Below are positions 7,775-18,539 of a stretch of DNA of 36,257 bases, piece by piece; the first letter of the stretch is position 1, and every line of letters begins with the position of its first letter. This DNA comes from Hyphococcus sp. (lineage in GTDB: Bacteria; Pseudomonadota; Alphaproteobacteria; Caulobacterales; Parvularculaceae). Below the pieces are notes generated by a model that was not told the origin of the DNA, ran no database searches, and saw only the letters and a program-made list of their open reading frames with translations. Location of the stretch: NCBI GenBank assembly GCA_021776315.1, contig JAJFGD010000195.1, forward strand, positions 1 through 36,257, in the 5' to 3' direction. A program made the position numbers and the translations under genes.

Positions 7775-9106
7775 TTATTCGTCGCCGTCAGGGTCTTCTT
7801 GCAACTTTTCTTTGCTGACTTGTTTGTCTTCAACTTCAGCACGCTCAACAATATAGTCGACGACCTTCTCTTCGAAGATCGGCGCGCGCAGCTGTTGAAC
7901 CGCTGCTGGGTTCGATTGATAGAATTCCAGCACTTCTTTTTCTTTGCCGGGATAAGCGCGCGCCATATTGATCATTTCACGCTGCAGATCCTCCTGAGGC
8001 ACTTGAACGTCAGCACGTTTACCAATCTCAGCCAGGACAAGACCGAGGCGAACCCGGCGTTCAGCAATCGTCCGATATTCAGCTTTTAGCTCGTCGTCAG
8101 ACTTTCCCTCGTCCTCTTCTTCGCGCTCGGCAGATTCAACTTGTTGCCAAATTTGATCAAATTCCGAATCAACCATGCCTTTCGGTAAATCAAAGTCATG
8201 AGCAGAATCGAGTTGGTCGAGAAGTGCGCGTTTTAAATGGCCACGCGATAGCTGCTTATTTTCTTCTTCGATGCGTTCTGAAATACGCTTCTTGAGATCA
8301 TCAAGGCTATCGAGGCCCATTTTCTTGGCCAGCTCGTCGTCGATCTCAACCTTTTCAGGTTCTTTGACCTCAACGACATTTACCTGGAACACAGCATCCT
8401 TACCGGCCAGGTCATTCGCGCCGTAATCTTCTGGGAACGTCACTTCGATTTTGACGTCTTCACCAGCCTTGGCACCGGTCAGTTGCTTTTCAAAACCTGG
8501 AATGAATGTGTCTGAGCCCAATACGATATCGACGCCCTCGCCTTTACCGCCATCGAATTCTTCGCCATCGATGCTGCCGACATAATTCACGGTCAGCATG
8601 TCGCCTTTTTTCGATTTTTGCGTTTCTTTGCGCGGTGCATAAGTCGTCTGCTGATCGGCAACCCGCTGCAAAGCTTCTTGGACTTCATCGTCAGCGACTT
8701 CGGCCGTCATACGGGTCAGCTTTAATGTCGAGACATCCATTGGATCAAAGCTCGGCAGAATTTCTGCGTGAACTTCATATTCAAGATCTGACTTTCCGGC
8801 GATCACGTCATCCATATCGGAATTGAATTCCGGCTGCGGAGAACCCGCAGGCTGCAGATCACGGTCGGTAAAGGCTTTTTGCGTCGTCTCGTTGACGATC
8901 TCTTGCACGATTTCGCCCATCACGCCTTTTCCATACATCTTCTTAAGATGGGAAACTGGCGCTTTACCTTTACGGAAGCCCTTTAAATGGACTTGGCCTT
9001 TCAGCTCTTCGAGACGGGCCACTAGTTTTTCGTCTAGCTCAGTTGCTGGCACCTTGACTGTAAACCGGCGGTCCAAACCTTCTGCGCTTTTTTCCGTGAC
9101 TTCCAT
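7775..9106 (-). CDS. tig: Trigger factor
   Basis: Ribosome-associated chaperone with peptidyl-prolyl isomerase activity. It has 443 residues. The N-terminal ribosome-binding domain carries the signature loop GFRKGKAP (about residues 43-50). The FKBP-type isomerase domain runs from about 160 to 245 (GDMLTVNYVGSIDGEEFDGG and LGSDTFIPGFEKQLTGA). A long helical C-terminal chaperone domain ends in an acidic tail. It starts 32 nt after tRNA-Leu on the same strand, so the tRNA and tig are probably co-transcribed and separated by RNA processing. clpP follows downstream. No clear terminator is seen after the stop. Confidence 0.97.
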   Translation of the reverse strand: MEVTEKSAEGLDRRFTVKVPATELDEKLVARLEELKGQVHLKGFRKGKAPVSHLKKMYGKGVMGEIVQEIVNETTQKAFTDRDLQPAGSPQPEFNSDMDDVIAGKSDLEYEVHAEILPSFDPMDVSTLKLTRMTAEVADDEVQEALQRVADQQTTYAPRKETQKSKKGDMLTVNYVGSIDGEEFDGGKGEGVDIVLGSDTFIPGFEKQLTGAKAGEDVKIEVTFPEDYGANDLAGKDAVFQVNVVEVKEPEKVEIDDELAKKMGLDSLDDLKKRISERIEEENKQLSRGHLKRALLDQLDSAHDFDLPKGMVDSEFDQIWQQVESAEREEEDEGKSDDELKAEYRTIAERRVRLGLVLAEIGKRADVQVPQEDLQREMINMARAYPGKEKEVLEFYQSNPAAVQQLRAPIFEEKVVDYIVERAEVEDKQVSKEKLQEDPDGDE

Positions 9107-9138
9107 GTTCTTCTCGAGCCTCGTCCTAATTCAAAAAT

Positions 9139-9223
9139 TGGTGCGGATGAGAGGACTTGAACCTCCACGCCTCGCGGCGCCAGAACCTAAATCTGGTGCG
9201 TCTACCAATTCCGCCACATCCGC
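9139..9223 (-). tRNA. tRNA-Leu (anticodon TAG)
   Basis: Minus strand: acceptor stem GCGGATG/CATCCGC, anticodon stem CCAGA/TCTGG with loop TTTAGGT (anticodon TAG), the long variable arm expected of a leucine tRNA, a T arm with GGTTCAAGTCC, and an encoded 3' CCA (9139-9141). The gene is 85 nt long. It lies directly upstream of tig. Confidence 0.97.
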
Positions 9224-9273
9224 AAAACACAAAACGGGCCGCTGCGAGTGCTGCGACCCCTCATGAGCGGGCT

Positions 9274-9301
9274 TCTATAACAGAGAATCCGCGCCTGTCG
9301 A
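9274..9301 (-). promoter_or_regulatory. Candidate promoter of tRNA-Leu (and tig)
   Basis: Minus strand: -35 TCGACA at 9301-9296, a 16-nt spacer, -10 TATAGA at 9279-9274. This places transcription start about 45 nt before the mature tRNA 5' end. It sits in the only gap between the upstream GNAT gene stop and the tRNA. Confidence 0.45.
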
Positions 9302-9306
9302 GCGGT

Positions 9307-9808
9307 TCAAAACCGCTTTTCGAACCACATCACATCATAATAGCGACCAAATTTACGTCCAACCTCGTGAAAGGTTCCAATTTTCGTAAATCCCATCGCT
9401 TCGTGGAAGGCTATGGATGCGTCATTGGGCAGCGCCACGCCGGCATAGGCACAGCGGATATCCTCGCCGGAAAGGGCCGAAAAGAGCGCCTCATAAAGCG
9501 ATCGCCCTAGCCCCAGCCTGGCGAATCGCTGATCCAGATAGACCGTCATCTCAACCGAGGTGTCGTAGGCGGGTTTGGCCCGGTGTTTTGAAGAACTCGC
9601 ATACCCAGCCAGCTGACCATCCAGATCTGCGACAAAGAGACGATACGGCCCTTGAGCTGAAAATTGGGAAAACCAGGGCTTTCGATCCTCGGGCGAAAAG
9701 GCAGCCATATCAAAAGTAATAGCAGTGTTGTCGACATAGTAGTTGTAGAGCGCGGTCATTGGCTCAAGATCGCCGATCTCTGCGGCACGGATATGGATCG
9801 ACGGTCGG

Positions 9809-9816
<8 letters not shown>
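9307..9816 (-). CDS. GNAT N-acetyltransferase, phosphinothricin acetyltransferase-like
   Basis: Predicted cytoplasmic acetyl-CoA-dependent N-acetyltransferase. It has 169 residues and resembles the Pat/Bar/YncA subgroup: N-terminal IHIRAAEIGDLEPMTALYNYYVDNTAITFD, central VEMTVYLDQRF, the acetyl-CoA pyrophosphate loop RFARLGLGRSLYEAL, and C-terminal NDASIAFHEAMGFTKIGTFHEVGRKFGRYYDVMWFEK. The substrate cannot be read from sequence; in this subgroup small amines, methionine sulfone or phosphinothricin-like compounds are known. Its ATG overlaps the end of the NAD(P)HX repair gene by 8 bases, so the two are probably translationally coupled. Confidence 0.88.
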
Positions 9817-11732
<1,916 letters not shown>

Positions 11733-11755
11733 GTAGCAAGAGTAAGAAAATTCCA

Positions 11756-12424
11756 ATGAGCGAGCCTCAGGTCAAGAAAATCGAACAAAGCGTCGAACAA
11801 GCATTGCAAAATGCCGAACGCTTTGAAGAGCCGTATCAACATTGGACGCTGAACAACTTGTTTCCAATCGATATTGCGAACACGCTGCCGTCGATAGAAT
11901 TTCCTGTTGCCGATCTCGGCGGCATTTCTGGAAAGCGCGAGTTGCATAACGACACACGGCACTATGTTGATCTTGAAAACCGAAACCGTTTTACGTCCTT
12001 CGCTTTGATCGCTGATGCATTTCAATCTTCGTCCATGGCTCGTGTCATTGAGAAATTCACTGGCGCTAGCCTTGACGGAACTTATCTTCGTATTGAATAC
12101 GCCCAAGATGTGGAAGGGTTCTGGCTAGAGCCTCATACAGATCTAGGGGTCAAACGTTTGACCGTTTTGATTTATCTTTCGTCGGACACAGACAATAAAG
12201 ACCTTGGTACCGACATTTTTGATGGTGATAAAAAACATTTTAAACGCGCACCGTTTGACCATAACGCCGCGATGATGTTTGTCCCAAGTGACAATACATA
12301 TCATGGCTTTAAAGAGCGGAAATTCAACGGTATACGCAAATCTCTGATCCTCAACTATGTAACAGAGGACTGGCGCGATCGGGAACAACTAGCCTTTCCC
12401 GATCAAACTGTGCGTACGAATTAG
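11756..12424 (+). CDS. 2-oxoglutarate/Fe(II)-dependent oxygenase family protein
   Basis: Predicted non-haem iron oxygenase that couples 2-oxoglutarate decarboxylation to oxidation of an unknown substrate. It has 222 residues. The iron-binding facial triad is visible as His127 and Asp129 (LEPHTDLGVKRLTVLIYL) and His183 (PSDNTYHGF); Arg194 (NGIRKSLILNYV) fits the 2-oxoglutarate carboxylate ligand. These spacings match the double-stranded beta-helix fold. The N-terminal about 100 residues are not recognisable beyond this family and may set substrate choice. It lies 23 bp after glnB on the same strand, so it is probably co-transcribed with this 2-oxoglutarate sensor. Substrate unknown. Confidence 0.8.
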   Translation: MSEPQVKKIEQSVEQALQNAERFEEPYQHWTLNNLFPIDIANTLPSIEFPVADLGGISGKRELHNDTRHYVDLENRNRFTSFALIADAFQSSSMARVIEKFTGASLDGTYLRIEYAQDVEGFWLEPHTDLGVKRLTVLIYLSSDTDNKDLGTDIFDGDKKHFKRAPFDHNAAMMFVPSDNTYHGFKERKFNGIRKSLILNYVTEDWRDREQLAFPDQTVRTN

Positions 12425-12451
12425 ACAGCCAGTATTAATATTTCAACCAGA

Positions 12452-12973
12452 CTAATCGTCGGTTTGTGTTTTCTTTTTATAGACGCCGGTAAACCCAGCG
12501 GCCCATTCACCTTTCTCGGTGTCGAACTGCCGAAGATGTTGATGAACGGTCCCATCTTCTTGTAGGCTCCACGTACCGCGGTATTTTTGCGGTTCTGTAT
12601 TGATGACGGCAAGTGTGCCTTGAAGGTCCATTGCGCCATTTTCATCAAGTCCACCTGCATAATCAATGACAACGCCGGGGTTTACCCAGACCTGACGCCA
12701 TTTCCCTGTAGTGTGATCGACAAAATTGTAACTTTGTCCCGTATTGCCTTGTCTATCGGTCCAGCGTTCAACCAAAAGACAACCCTTCTCCTCAATGGCA
12801 ATACTATTAGTACCAACTTGTTGGCCTTCTTGGTCAAAAACATCCCAGTCGCCGACCCAGAAATCAAATTGACGAAATAGCGCGCCGTCACAAGGACCAG
12901 CTGCTGGCTGGTCTTGTGCAAAGGCTGCGCTCGACGCCATCAAAAGCGTGACAACAATAATAAACTTCCTCAT
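12452..12973 (-). CDS. Secreted protein of unknown function (DUF1579-like)
   Basis: 173 residues from ATG 12973, which has GGAGAGGG just upstream; the longer open frame to 13162 adds non-conserved sequence before the signal peptide. Residues 1-18 form a Sec signal peptide (MRKFIIVVTLLMASSAAFA), so the mature protein should be periplasmic or exported. The mature part has FDFWVGDWDVFDQEG near its start, a motif typical of small beta-barrel proteins of the DUF1579 type, then alternating strands rich in Gly and Trp (TGKWRQVWVNPG, YRGTWSLQEDG). It is convergent with the oxygenase gene with 27 bp between stops. No catalytic residues are recognisable. Confidence 0.75.
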   Translation of the reverse strand: MRKFIIVVTLLMASSAAFAQDQPAAGPCDGALFRQFDFWVGDWDVFDQEGQQVGTNSIAIEEKGCLLVERWTDRQGNTGQSYNFVDHTTGKWRQVWVNPGVVIDYAGGLDENGAMDLQGTLAVINTEPQKYRGTWSLQEDGTVHQHLRQFDTEKGEWAAGFTGVYKKKTQTDD

Positions 12974-13234
12974 TGACCCTCTCCAAAATTTTCGTCCGTC
13001 AGCAAAGACACTGATGTGAAATCTGAATTTCGTTGGACACTTCAACTCACCCAATAATCTGCAATGGAGATGATTTGCCCTGCGAGGGCATGTTATACGC
13101 GGTGCCGGATTGAAGATGAAAGCGGCCATGCTGAGTAACGCTCTCCACTCACCGGTTTTCAAAAACGTGTCGCCGCATCACTTCGTGCTGCAAATGTAAC
13201 AAGCTTTTTAAAAGCAAAACCGTGGACGTCTTTT

Positions 13235-14218
13235 TTATTGATAGTTTTTATTAGCCAATCGCCGTTTGACTTCGCACACGATCTCATCTGTCGCGTTTAT
13301 CGGTGCCCTGGATAGAATGTCCGCCTGATCTTCTAGACGATGAACATCTCCGCTCTTTTCGAGGCTTTCCAAAAACCACGATAGCTTCGGCGCAAGCTGT
13401 GGTGGTGCATAAGCATAGATCCCAACGCCGGTCGCGAGAGCTTCGCTCATCATATTGTGGGAGTCAGCAGTTACCACCAAAGCATCGGCATTCGCTAAAA
13501 TATCGACATACGGATTACTGCCTTGCCGGTTCCAGACGAACGCGTTCTCTTCGGCGAGCGCGTTTTCAATTGAGTGCAAAAGAAAATCAGGTGTCCGTCG
13601 CGAAGGTGTCACCGCGACGGAAGCAAATGGCTTGCAGGCTGATTTGATTTTGTTGCCAAGGTCTGCGGCCACGCCCGCATCATATTTGGCACCACCACCA
13701 ATACCACCCAACACAACGCCGAGAATTGGTTTTGGAAGTGTGGCAATTGCGGGGGTCGGTTCTTTTTTTGCAGCCTCTAGCAAAGGGCCGACCTCATGAG
13801 GAGATGTTAAGGTTGAAAAAATATTCGACCCTTGAATTTTATCATGCGCTGGCGCCCAAATGACATCGGCCTCGCCAAAAGCGGCACGAGGATTTTTCAA
13901 AAACACCAATAATGTTTTTCCGCCGCTGCTTCGTTTGACCGCCCGCGCATAAGGTATAGCGCGCCGTCCAGAAACCACCGCGACATCAGGAAAAGGCGGC
14001 GCTATTGGACTTTGTGGGTTTGATGGGGCGTCGCGCGGATCGACCATACCCCAAGGCGCCGTCCACACCCACGGCGCACGCGGTGCCACGCGACGTTCCT
14101 GAAAGTGATGAGAAAGCGCCGACGCCACAGCCCGGCATTGAACATCATCACCGATTTTACCGTCAGTGATCATCCAGACGGTGGGTAGGTTTTCAATGGC
14201 ATCGGACGGGTTGGTCAA
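13235..14218 (-). CDS. ELM1/GtrOC1-family protein
   Basis: Member of the mitochondrial-fission ELM1 family (PF06258), which is widespread in alphaproteobacteria and resembles GT-B glycosyltransferases; bacterial function is not established. It has 327 residues. Recognisable blocks are VWMITDGKIGDDVQCRAVA at the N-terminus, VVSGRRAIPYARAVKR, LGVVLGGIGGGAKYD in the middle and ILANADALVVTADSHNMMSEAL near the C-terminus, the latter like a nucleotide-sugar binding end. The start used is a TTG at 14218 with no clear ribosome site; ATG at codon 16 would cut into the first conserved block, so the true start is uncertain. It is divergent from glnA. Confidence 0.85.
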   Translation of the reverse strand: MTNPSDAIENLPTVWMITDGKIGDDVQCRAVASALSHHFQERRVAPRAPWVWTAPWGMVDPRDAPSNPQSPIAPPFPDVAVVSGRRAIPYARAVKRSSGGKTLLVFLKNPRAAFGEADVIWAPAHDKIQGSNIFSTLTSPHEVGPLLEAAKKEPTPAIATLPKPILGVVLGGIGGGAKYDAGVAADLGNKIKSACKPFASVAVTPSRRTPDFLLHSIENALAEENAFVWNRQGSNPYVDILANADALVVTADSHNMMSEALATGVGIYAYAPPQLAPKLSWFLESLEKSGDVHRLEDQADILSRAPINATDEIVCEVKRRLANKNYQ

Positions 14219-14574
14219 TTGAGGATACTTTCAGGCCTAAGGCTTTTCGGTCTATCGGGCCTACTCCAATCCTGACCGCAGAGACCAGCCATTTGTACCG
14301 GCCAACAACAAAAAAGGCCCCAACCGATTCGTTTTTTCTATCTCTAAGAACCGTCGCCTGCTCGTTTAACCGCCATATTTCCCCATTCGTTGGAATATCA
14401 CGCCAATAAATTCGGACTTATGGGCATTATGTGCGCTTGTTGTTTCTTTTTTATGTTGCGGTGCAGTATTTTCTTGCCCGGTTCCCTTAGCTGACGCATC
14501 TTGATTTGCGGTTGTTGTGAAAATCATTCGGGGCCTCAGCGCCACCGTCAAGCCTTTCAGGGAGAACACGTCCA
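14219..14574. other. Intergenic region upstream of glnA
   Basis: 356 bp between the divergent ELM1-family gene and glnA. It should hold the glnA promoter, yet I find neither a convincing sigma-54 element (TGGCAC-N5-TTGC) nor a good sigma-70 pair. GGGAG at 14560-14564 is the glnA ribosome site. The open frame at 14366-14575 has no family resemblance and is not called. Confidence 0.5.
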
Positions 14575-15981
14575 ATGAGCGCCAAAGACATTCTTAAGCG
14601 GATCAAAGACGAAAAGATCAAATTCGTCGACCTCCGATTTACCGATCCCAAAGGAAAATGGCAGCACGTCACTTTCGATCAATCCATGGTCGATGAAGAT
14701 CTATTCTCGGAAGGCACCATGTTTGATGGGTCATCCATTGCTGGATGGAAGGCGATCAACGAGTCTGACATGGTCTTAATGCCAGACCCCGCCTCCGCCG
14801 TGATGGATCCATTTTTTGCGCAACCGACTTTAAGCATGTTTTGTGATGTCCTCGAGCCAGCAACAGGCCAACCCTATTCGCGCGACCCGCGCACGACGGC
14901 AAAAGCGGCAGAGGCTTATCTAAAATCAACCGGTCTTGGCGATACCGCCTATTTTGGACCCGAAGCTGAATTTTTCGTTTTCGATGACGTGCGTTGGTCA
15001 GTGGATCAAAACAATATGGGATACGCGGTCGATTCCGTCGAAGGGCCGTATAATTCATCAACCGACTATGACAATGGCAATCTCGGTCACCGCCCCGGGC
15101 CAAAAGGTGGATATTTCCCAGTACCGCCTGTCGATAGTGAGCAGGATATGCGTTCCGAAATGCTCACCGTGATGAATGAAATGGGCATTGAACCAGAAAA
15201 GCACCATCACGAAGTTGCACCGTCGCAGCACGAACTCGGTATGAAGTTCGCAACGCTCACGACAATGGCCGACCGGATGCAAATATATAAATATATCGTG
15301 CACCAAGTTGCCGCTGGTTACGGCAAAACTGCGACTTTCATGCCGAAACCAATCGTTGACGACAACGGTTCTGGCATGCATGTGCATCAGTCTGTATGGA
15401 AAGAGGGGCAGCCACTTTTCGCTGGTGATCGCTATGCCGATCTGTCGGAAACTTGCCTCTATTATATTGGCGGCATCATCAAACATGCACGTGCAATCAA
15501 TGCGTTCGCCAATGCTAGCACGAATAGTTACAAACGATTGGTGCCTGGATTTGAAGCGCCGGTATTGCTTGCCTATTCCGCACGGAACCGGTCGGCATCA
15601 GTTCGCATTCCATGGGTTGCATCCCCGAAAGGCAAACGCCTTGAAGTGCGCTTCCCTGATGCCGCCGGTAATCCATATCTCACCTTCGCCGCACTTTTGA
15701 TGGCGGGACTAGACGGCATCGAAAACAAAATTCACCCCGGCGATCCAATGGACAAAGACCTTTATGATCTACCGGCGGAAGAGTTGAAAGATATCCCAAC
15801 AGTTTGTGGGTCATTACGCGATGCCCTTTCAGCGCTCGACCGGGATCGTGAATTCCTTAAAAAGGGCAACGTCTTTAACGATGATCAGATCGATGCCTAT
15901 ATCAATTTGAAATCGGAAGAAGTTTCGCGTTTTGAAACAACACCGCACCCGATCGAATTTGCGATGTATTATTCAGCGTAG
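14575..15981 (+). CDS. glnA: Glutamine synthetase, type I
   Basis: Dodecameric cytoplasmic enzyme making glutamine from glutamate, ammonia and ATP. It has 468 residues, the GSI-beta length. The beta-grasp domain includes the Asp50-like loop ([13 protein letters not shown]). The catalytic domain shows [15 protein letters not shown], the ATP-binding [16 protein letters not shown] and the glutamate-binding [11 protein letters not shown] segments. Tyr397 in LYDLPAEE is the adenylylation site, so activity is probably controlled by GlnE in response to PII. A GGGAG ribosome site precedes the ATG. In most alphaproteobacteria it directly follows glnB; here two plus-strand and two minus-strand genes break that pair. 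A strong terminator follows. Confidence 0.98.
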   Translation: MSAKDILKRIKDEKIKFVDLRFTDPKGKWQHVTFDQSMVDEDLFSEGTMFDGSSIAGWKAINESDMVLMPDPASAVMDPFFAQPTLSMFCDVLEPATGQPYSRDPRTTAKAAEAYLKSTGLGDTAYFGPEAEFFVFDDVRWSVDQNNMGYAVDSVEGPYNSSTDYDNGNLGHRPGPKGGYFPVPPVDSEQDMRSEMLTVMNEMGIEPEKHHHEVAPSQHELGMKFATLTTMADRMQIYKYIVHQVAAGYGKTATFMPKPIVDDNGSGMHVHQSVWKEGQPLFAGDRYADLSETCLYYIGGIIKHARAINAFANASTNSYKRLVPGFEAPVLLAYSARNRSASVRIPWVASPKGKRLEVRFPDAAGNPYLTFAALLMAGLDGIENKIHPGDPMDKDLYDLPAEELKDIPTVCGSLRDALSALDRDREFLKKGNVFNDDQIDAYINLKSEEVSRFETTPHPIEFAMYYSA

Positions 15982-16004
15982 TTTTAGTTTTTCTCGAATG
16001 ATTG

Positions 16005-16033
16005 AAAGGCCGGGCATATTGCTCGGCCTTTTT
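16005..16033 (+). terminator. Rho-independent terminator after glnA
   Basis: AAAGGCCGGGC (16005-16015) pairs with GCTCGGCCTTT (16021-16031): 11 pairs with one G-T, loop ATATT, ending in TTTTT. It begins 24 nt after the glnA stop. It may also stop the convergent gene ending at 16045, whose side has a weaker T run. Confidence 0.85.
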
Positions 16034-16044
16034 GCTGTCGTTCA

Positions 16045-16878
16045 CTAAGCGACACCCGGACGCCTTGCCCCGACCGCCGAACCGTCCAACGGCTTGCGTA
16101 CAGCTTGTGCAAATTTTTCGTGATAAAGTGGGTGTTCTGTTTCCATCATTCTGTCCCACCAAGTAAAATAGAGACCATAGTTCCAACCGGATTGCGCATG
16201 ATGGAGGTCGTGATGGGTAACACTCGTCATCCAGTCCATAGCGGGCCTCCCTGACCGCAAGCTTGGAAAGATTTCATAACCGCAGTGACCAAGGGCATTG
16301 CGAAACATCATGTGCCAGAGAAACAAAAATATCGCGAGTGGCGATGACGGCATGATGATAAGAACCAACGGCAGATATACGGCGTTGATTGCCGCTTCAC
16401 TGATATCAAATGAGTACGCCGTCCAAGGTGAAGGGTTATGGGATTTATGATGAGTGCGGTGAAAACGGCGAAATAGGCGCGGGTCATGGATAATACGGTG
16501 GGTCCAATAAAACCACGCATCGTGAAGGACAATCAGTGCGACCAGATTGAAGGCGAAATAGGCCCATCCACGCTCACTAGCCTCCCAATAAACGTCGATC
16601 AGACCAATCTCTCGAAGGGCCCAAATTGTCGTGCCAAAAAACGAAAACACCAAAACGGTGCGTAGCGATGTGAAAACCTCGCGGCGCATCTGCGTTGCAG
16701 TTGGCGATTTCACCCTGATTTTGCGCCCCTCCAACCATCGCGCCAATACGACGTTCACAAGAAGAAAGACGATGCCCGCACCCAGCAGATATCGCAGCGT
16801 ATCGAATTGAACGATATGTGCGTAAGTCGGCAACACCTGATCAAGGGCAAGAATCGCTGGCATATGGGGGTCGGTCAT
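16045..16878 (-). CDS. Fatty acid hydroxylase / sterol desaturase family membrane protein
   Basis: Predicted integral membrane di-iron enzyme that hydroxylates or desaturates a lipid. From ATG 16878, preceded by GAGGA, it has 277 residues; ATG 16902 would add 8. Four hydrophobic segments surround the histidine boxes HDAWFYWTHR, HRTHH and HHDLHH, which together with a further His in the WHMMFRNALGHCGYE segment make the family iron site. The lipid substrate cannot be read; bacterial relatives act on carotenoids, hopanoids, ornithine lipids or fatty acids. It is followed upstream by the membrane-bound AraC-type regulator gene on the same strand, which might regulate it. Confidence 0.9.
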   Translation of the reverse strand: MTDPHMPAILALDQVLPTYAHIVQFDTLRYLLGAGIVFLLVNVVLARWLEGRKIRVKSPTATQMRREVFTSLRTVLVFSFFGTTIWALREIGLIDVYWEASERGWAYFAFNLVALIVLHDAWFYWTHRIIHDPRLFRRFHRTHHKSHNPSPWTAYSFDISEAAINAVYLPLVLIIMPSSPLAIFLFLWHMMFRNALGHCGYEIFPSLRSGRPAMDWMTSVTHHDLHHAQSGWNYGLYFTWWDRMMETEHPLYHEKFAQAVRKPLDGSAVGARRPGVA

Positions 16879-16992
16879 GGATTCCTCATAAATGGCTACC
16901 ATGTTGGGATGCGGGTCAGCGTCGGTAATGTCTTATTTAGATTGAAAATTCTCACGCCGAATTTGAAAATGACCAGCAATTTTCAATTTTGA

Positions 16993-18141
16993 TCAGTCTG
17001 AACCCAATTTTTCCTTACGATATGCCGTCGGAGTCCGTCCCGTCGCGATTTTAAACGCTCGGTTGAATGGGGCAATCGAGCCATAGCCAAGGTCCAAGGC
17101 AATCTGGAGCACCTGTTTTCTCGCATATGCAGGATCAGCAAGTTGGACTTTGGCATCTTCAATACGCCGGATGTTCAAAAAGGCAGCGAAATTTCGAAAG
17201 CCCATTTCACGATTGATCAACCGGCGCAGCTGGTGCTCTGGAACCCCGACTTTCGCCGCCAACACTGCAACGCTTAGCCCGTCTTCCCTGTAAACACCGC
17301 TATCCATCAAGGCCAAAAGCTTTTCCATTGCGACCTGATCCGCCGGTGCCATTACTTTTTCTGGAGCTCCCAATGGTGCGGTTTCGACCGCTTGAGGGAC
17401 ATCATGGACTGGTCCGAAAAGGGCTCGATTAGCGTTCAGCATCCAAAATGCAAAGAAAAAGGTCAGTAAAGAAATCGTGGTTGCTTGAAATAGACCTATC
17501 CAGCTTGGCAATCCCACGGCTTCGTGAATGTTTTCACCAATCGCAATGGCAATGCCTGCGACGCCGATGGAAATTGCAAAAGCCAAGCGGAACCGACGCC
17601 GAGGATCAACAAGATCGTCATCACGATTGTTTAAGGCAATCCAAATCGCATGGGCCATTAACAGGATAGACAAGCCGCTATGCACCATCAGCTCTACCCC
17701 TGCGACAGCACCAGCTTGCAAAAAAGGCCACGGAGTATGCATCAATACAAGCATTACGAACGGAGCAATTTTGATGGGCGTCCACTGAAATTCGTCTTCA
17801 AACAATGATCGGGCAAACCACCAGAAGAATACGGTATTTAAGATTGCCAATGCCTTGGTCACCTTATCCAAGGCACCAGTCATTGGAATTAGATCGCCTG
17901 CGGATTGCAAAATATAGGCACATGTCGCGGTAATAAAAATTGCAGCAAGCCATCGCCGCAAAGTTGGGGCACGACTCATCAAGATCAGTCCAACCAACAA
18001 CAAATTTACACCAATCGCGGCACCGCGCAGGATCAGTTCTGTAATTTCAATCGGTCCGAACATATCCTTCACGCTTATATGGCCCGTAATTTCTGTCAAC
18101 GCACAACTTCCCAATCCAGAAAATTCAACCCCGCTTGACAC
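16993..18141 (-). CDS. AraC-family regulator with multi-pass membrane N-terminus
   Basis: Predicted membrane-anchored transcription factor. Of 382 residues, about 30-245 form roughly seven hydrophobic helices (for example ILRGAAIGVNLLLVGLILMS and FQATTISLLTFFFAFWML). A linker leads to a C-terminal AraC DNA-binding domain (about 270-380) with two helix-turn-helix units: LSVAVLAAKVGVPEHQLRRLIN and VLQIALDLGYGSIAPFNRAFK, ending GRTPTAYRKEK. The start is uncertain. GTG 18141 would be almost leaderless from the candidate leftward promoter; ATG 18063 gives a neater start just before the first helix but its AAGGA lies only one base away. It is divergent from arsR. Target and signal unknown. Confidence 0.87.
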   Translation of the reverse strand: MSSGVEFSGLGSCALTEITGHISVKDMFGPIEITELILRGAAIGVNLLLVGLILMSRAPTLRRWLAAIFITATCAYILQSAGDLIPMTGALDKVTKALAILNTVFFWWFARSLFEDEFQWTPIKIAPFVMLVLMHTPWPFLQAGAVAGVELMVHSGLSILLMAHAIWIALNNRDDDLVDPRRRFRLAFAISIGVAGIAIAIGENIHEAVGLPSWIGLFQATTISLLTFFFAFWMLNANRALFGPVHDVPQAVETAPLGAPEKVMAPADQVAMEKLLALMDSGVYREDGLSVAVLAAKVGVPEHQLRRLINREMGFRNFAAFLNIRRIEDAKVQLADPAYARKQVLQIALDLGYGSIAPFNRAFKIATGRTPTAYRKEKLGSD

Positions 18142-18163
18142 TGATGATTTTTTTATGTAACTT
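18135..18163 (+). promoter_or_regulatory. Candidate promoter of the arsR operon
   Basis: Consensus -35 TTGACA at 18135-18140, 17-nt spacer, weak -10 TAACTT at 18158-18163. Transcription would start about 3 nt before the arsR ATG at 18173, and no ribosome site precedes that ATG, so the message may be leaderless. Confidence 0.5.
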
Positions 18164-18179
18164 ATTGGTTACATGTTAA
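18151..18179 (-). promoter_or_regulatory. Candidate divergent promoter of the AraC-type gene
   Basis: Minus strand: -35 TTAACA at 18179-18174 and -10 ATAAAA (18156-18151, 17-nt spacer) or CATAAA (16-nt spacer). Transcription start would be near 18145, a few bases before GTG 18141. The match is moderate; support comes mainly from the shared palindrome in its spacer. Confidence 0.3.
18155..18174. promoter_or_regulatory. Palindromic operator overlapping the arsR start codon
   Basis: ATGTAAC (18155-18161), 6-nt spacer TTATTG, GTTACAT (18168-18174): a perfect 7-6-7 inverted repeat. The right arm ends in the first two bases of the arsR ATG, and the element overlaps both candidate promoters. Size and position fit an autoregulatory ArsR-type site. 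Confidence 0.6.
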
Positions 18180-18535
18180 ATGACCGCGATATGGACGCCG
18201 TTTTTCAGGCGCTGGCACATAAGAGTCGCCGACATATGCTCGACATCATCAAAGATGAGCCGGGCATTGGTGTTGGTGTCCTTGCAAGTGAATTTGATGT
18301 CAGCCGCATTGCGGTGATGAAACATTTGACCGTTTTGGAAACAGCGGGATTGATCGTTTCTGAGGTGGATGGGCGCACGCGCAAGCTCTATTTCAATGTG
18401 GTTCCGATCCAGATGATTCATGACCGTTGGACAACTGAGTACAGCGCCTATTGGGCAGGGCAAATGACCCGGATTAAATATCTCGCTGAATCAAAAGCAG
18501 AACTTGAAAATCAGAACACAAAAAAAAGAGGTTGA
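18173..18535 (+). CDS. ArsR/SmtB-family transcriptional regulator
   Basis: Small winged-helix repressor, 120 residues. N-terminal DAVFQALAHKSRRHMLDIIKDE and the recognition region LASEFDVSRIAVMKHLTVLETAGLIVSEVDGRTRKLYFN are typical. The metal-sensing ELCVCDL-type cysteine motif is absent, so it is not an obvious arsenic or metal sensor; it belongs with the ArsR proteins that sit upstream of SRPBCC (AHSA1) genes. Its stop is 4 bp before the SRPBCC start, so they form one operon. The start codon lies inside a palindrome that is its probable operator, with no ribosome site visible. Confidence 0.92.
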   Translation: MLNDRDMDAVFQALAHKSRRHMLDIIKDEPGIGVGVLASEFDVSRIAVMKHLTVLETAGLIVSEVDGRTRKLYFNVVPIQMIHDRWTTEYSAYWAGQMTRIKYLAESKAELENQNTKKRG

Positions 18536-18539
18536 TGCT

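Noticed and set aside
7612..7851. 79-codon minus-strand frame between tig and clpP
   Set aside because: It overlaps the end of tig in another frame, lacks a ribosome site and ends in unremarkable sequence.
14219..14574. Sigma-54 promoter for glnA
   Set aside because: No TGGCAC-N5-TTGC-like sequence was found on reading the region.
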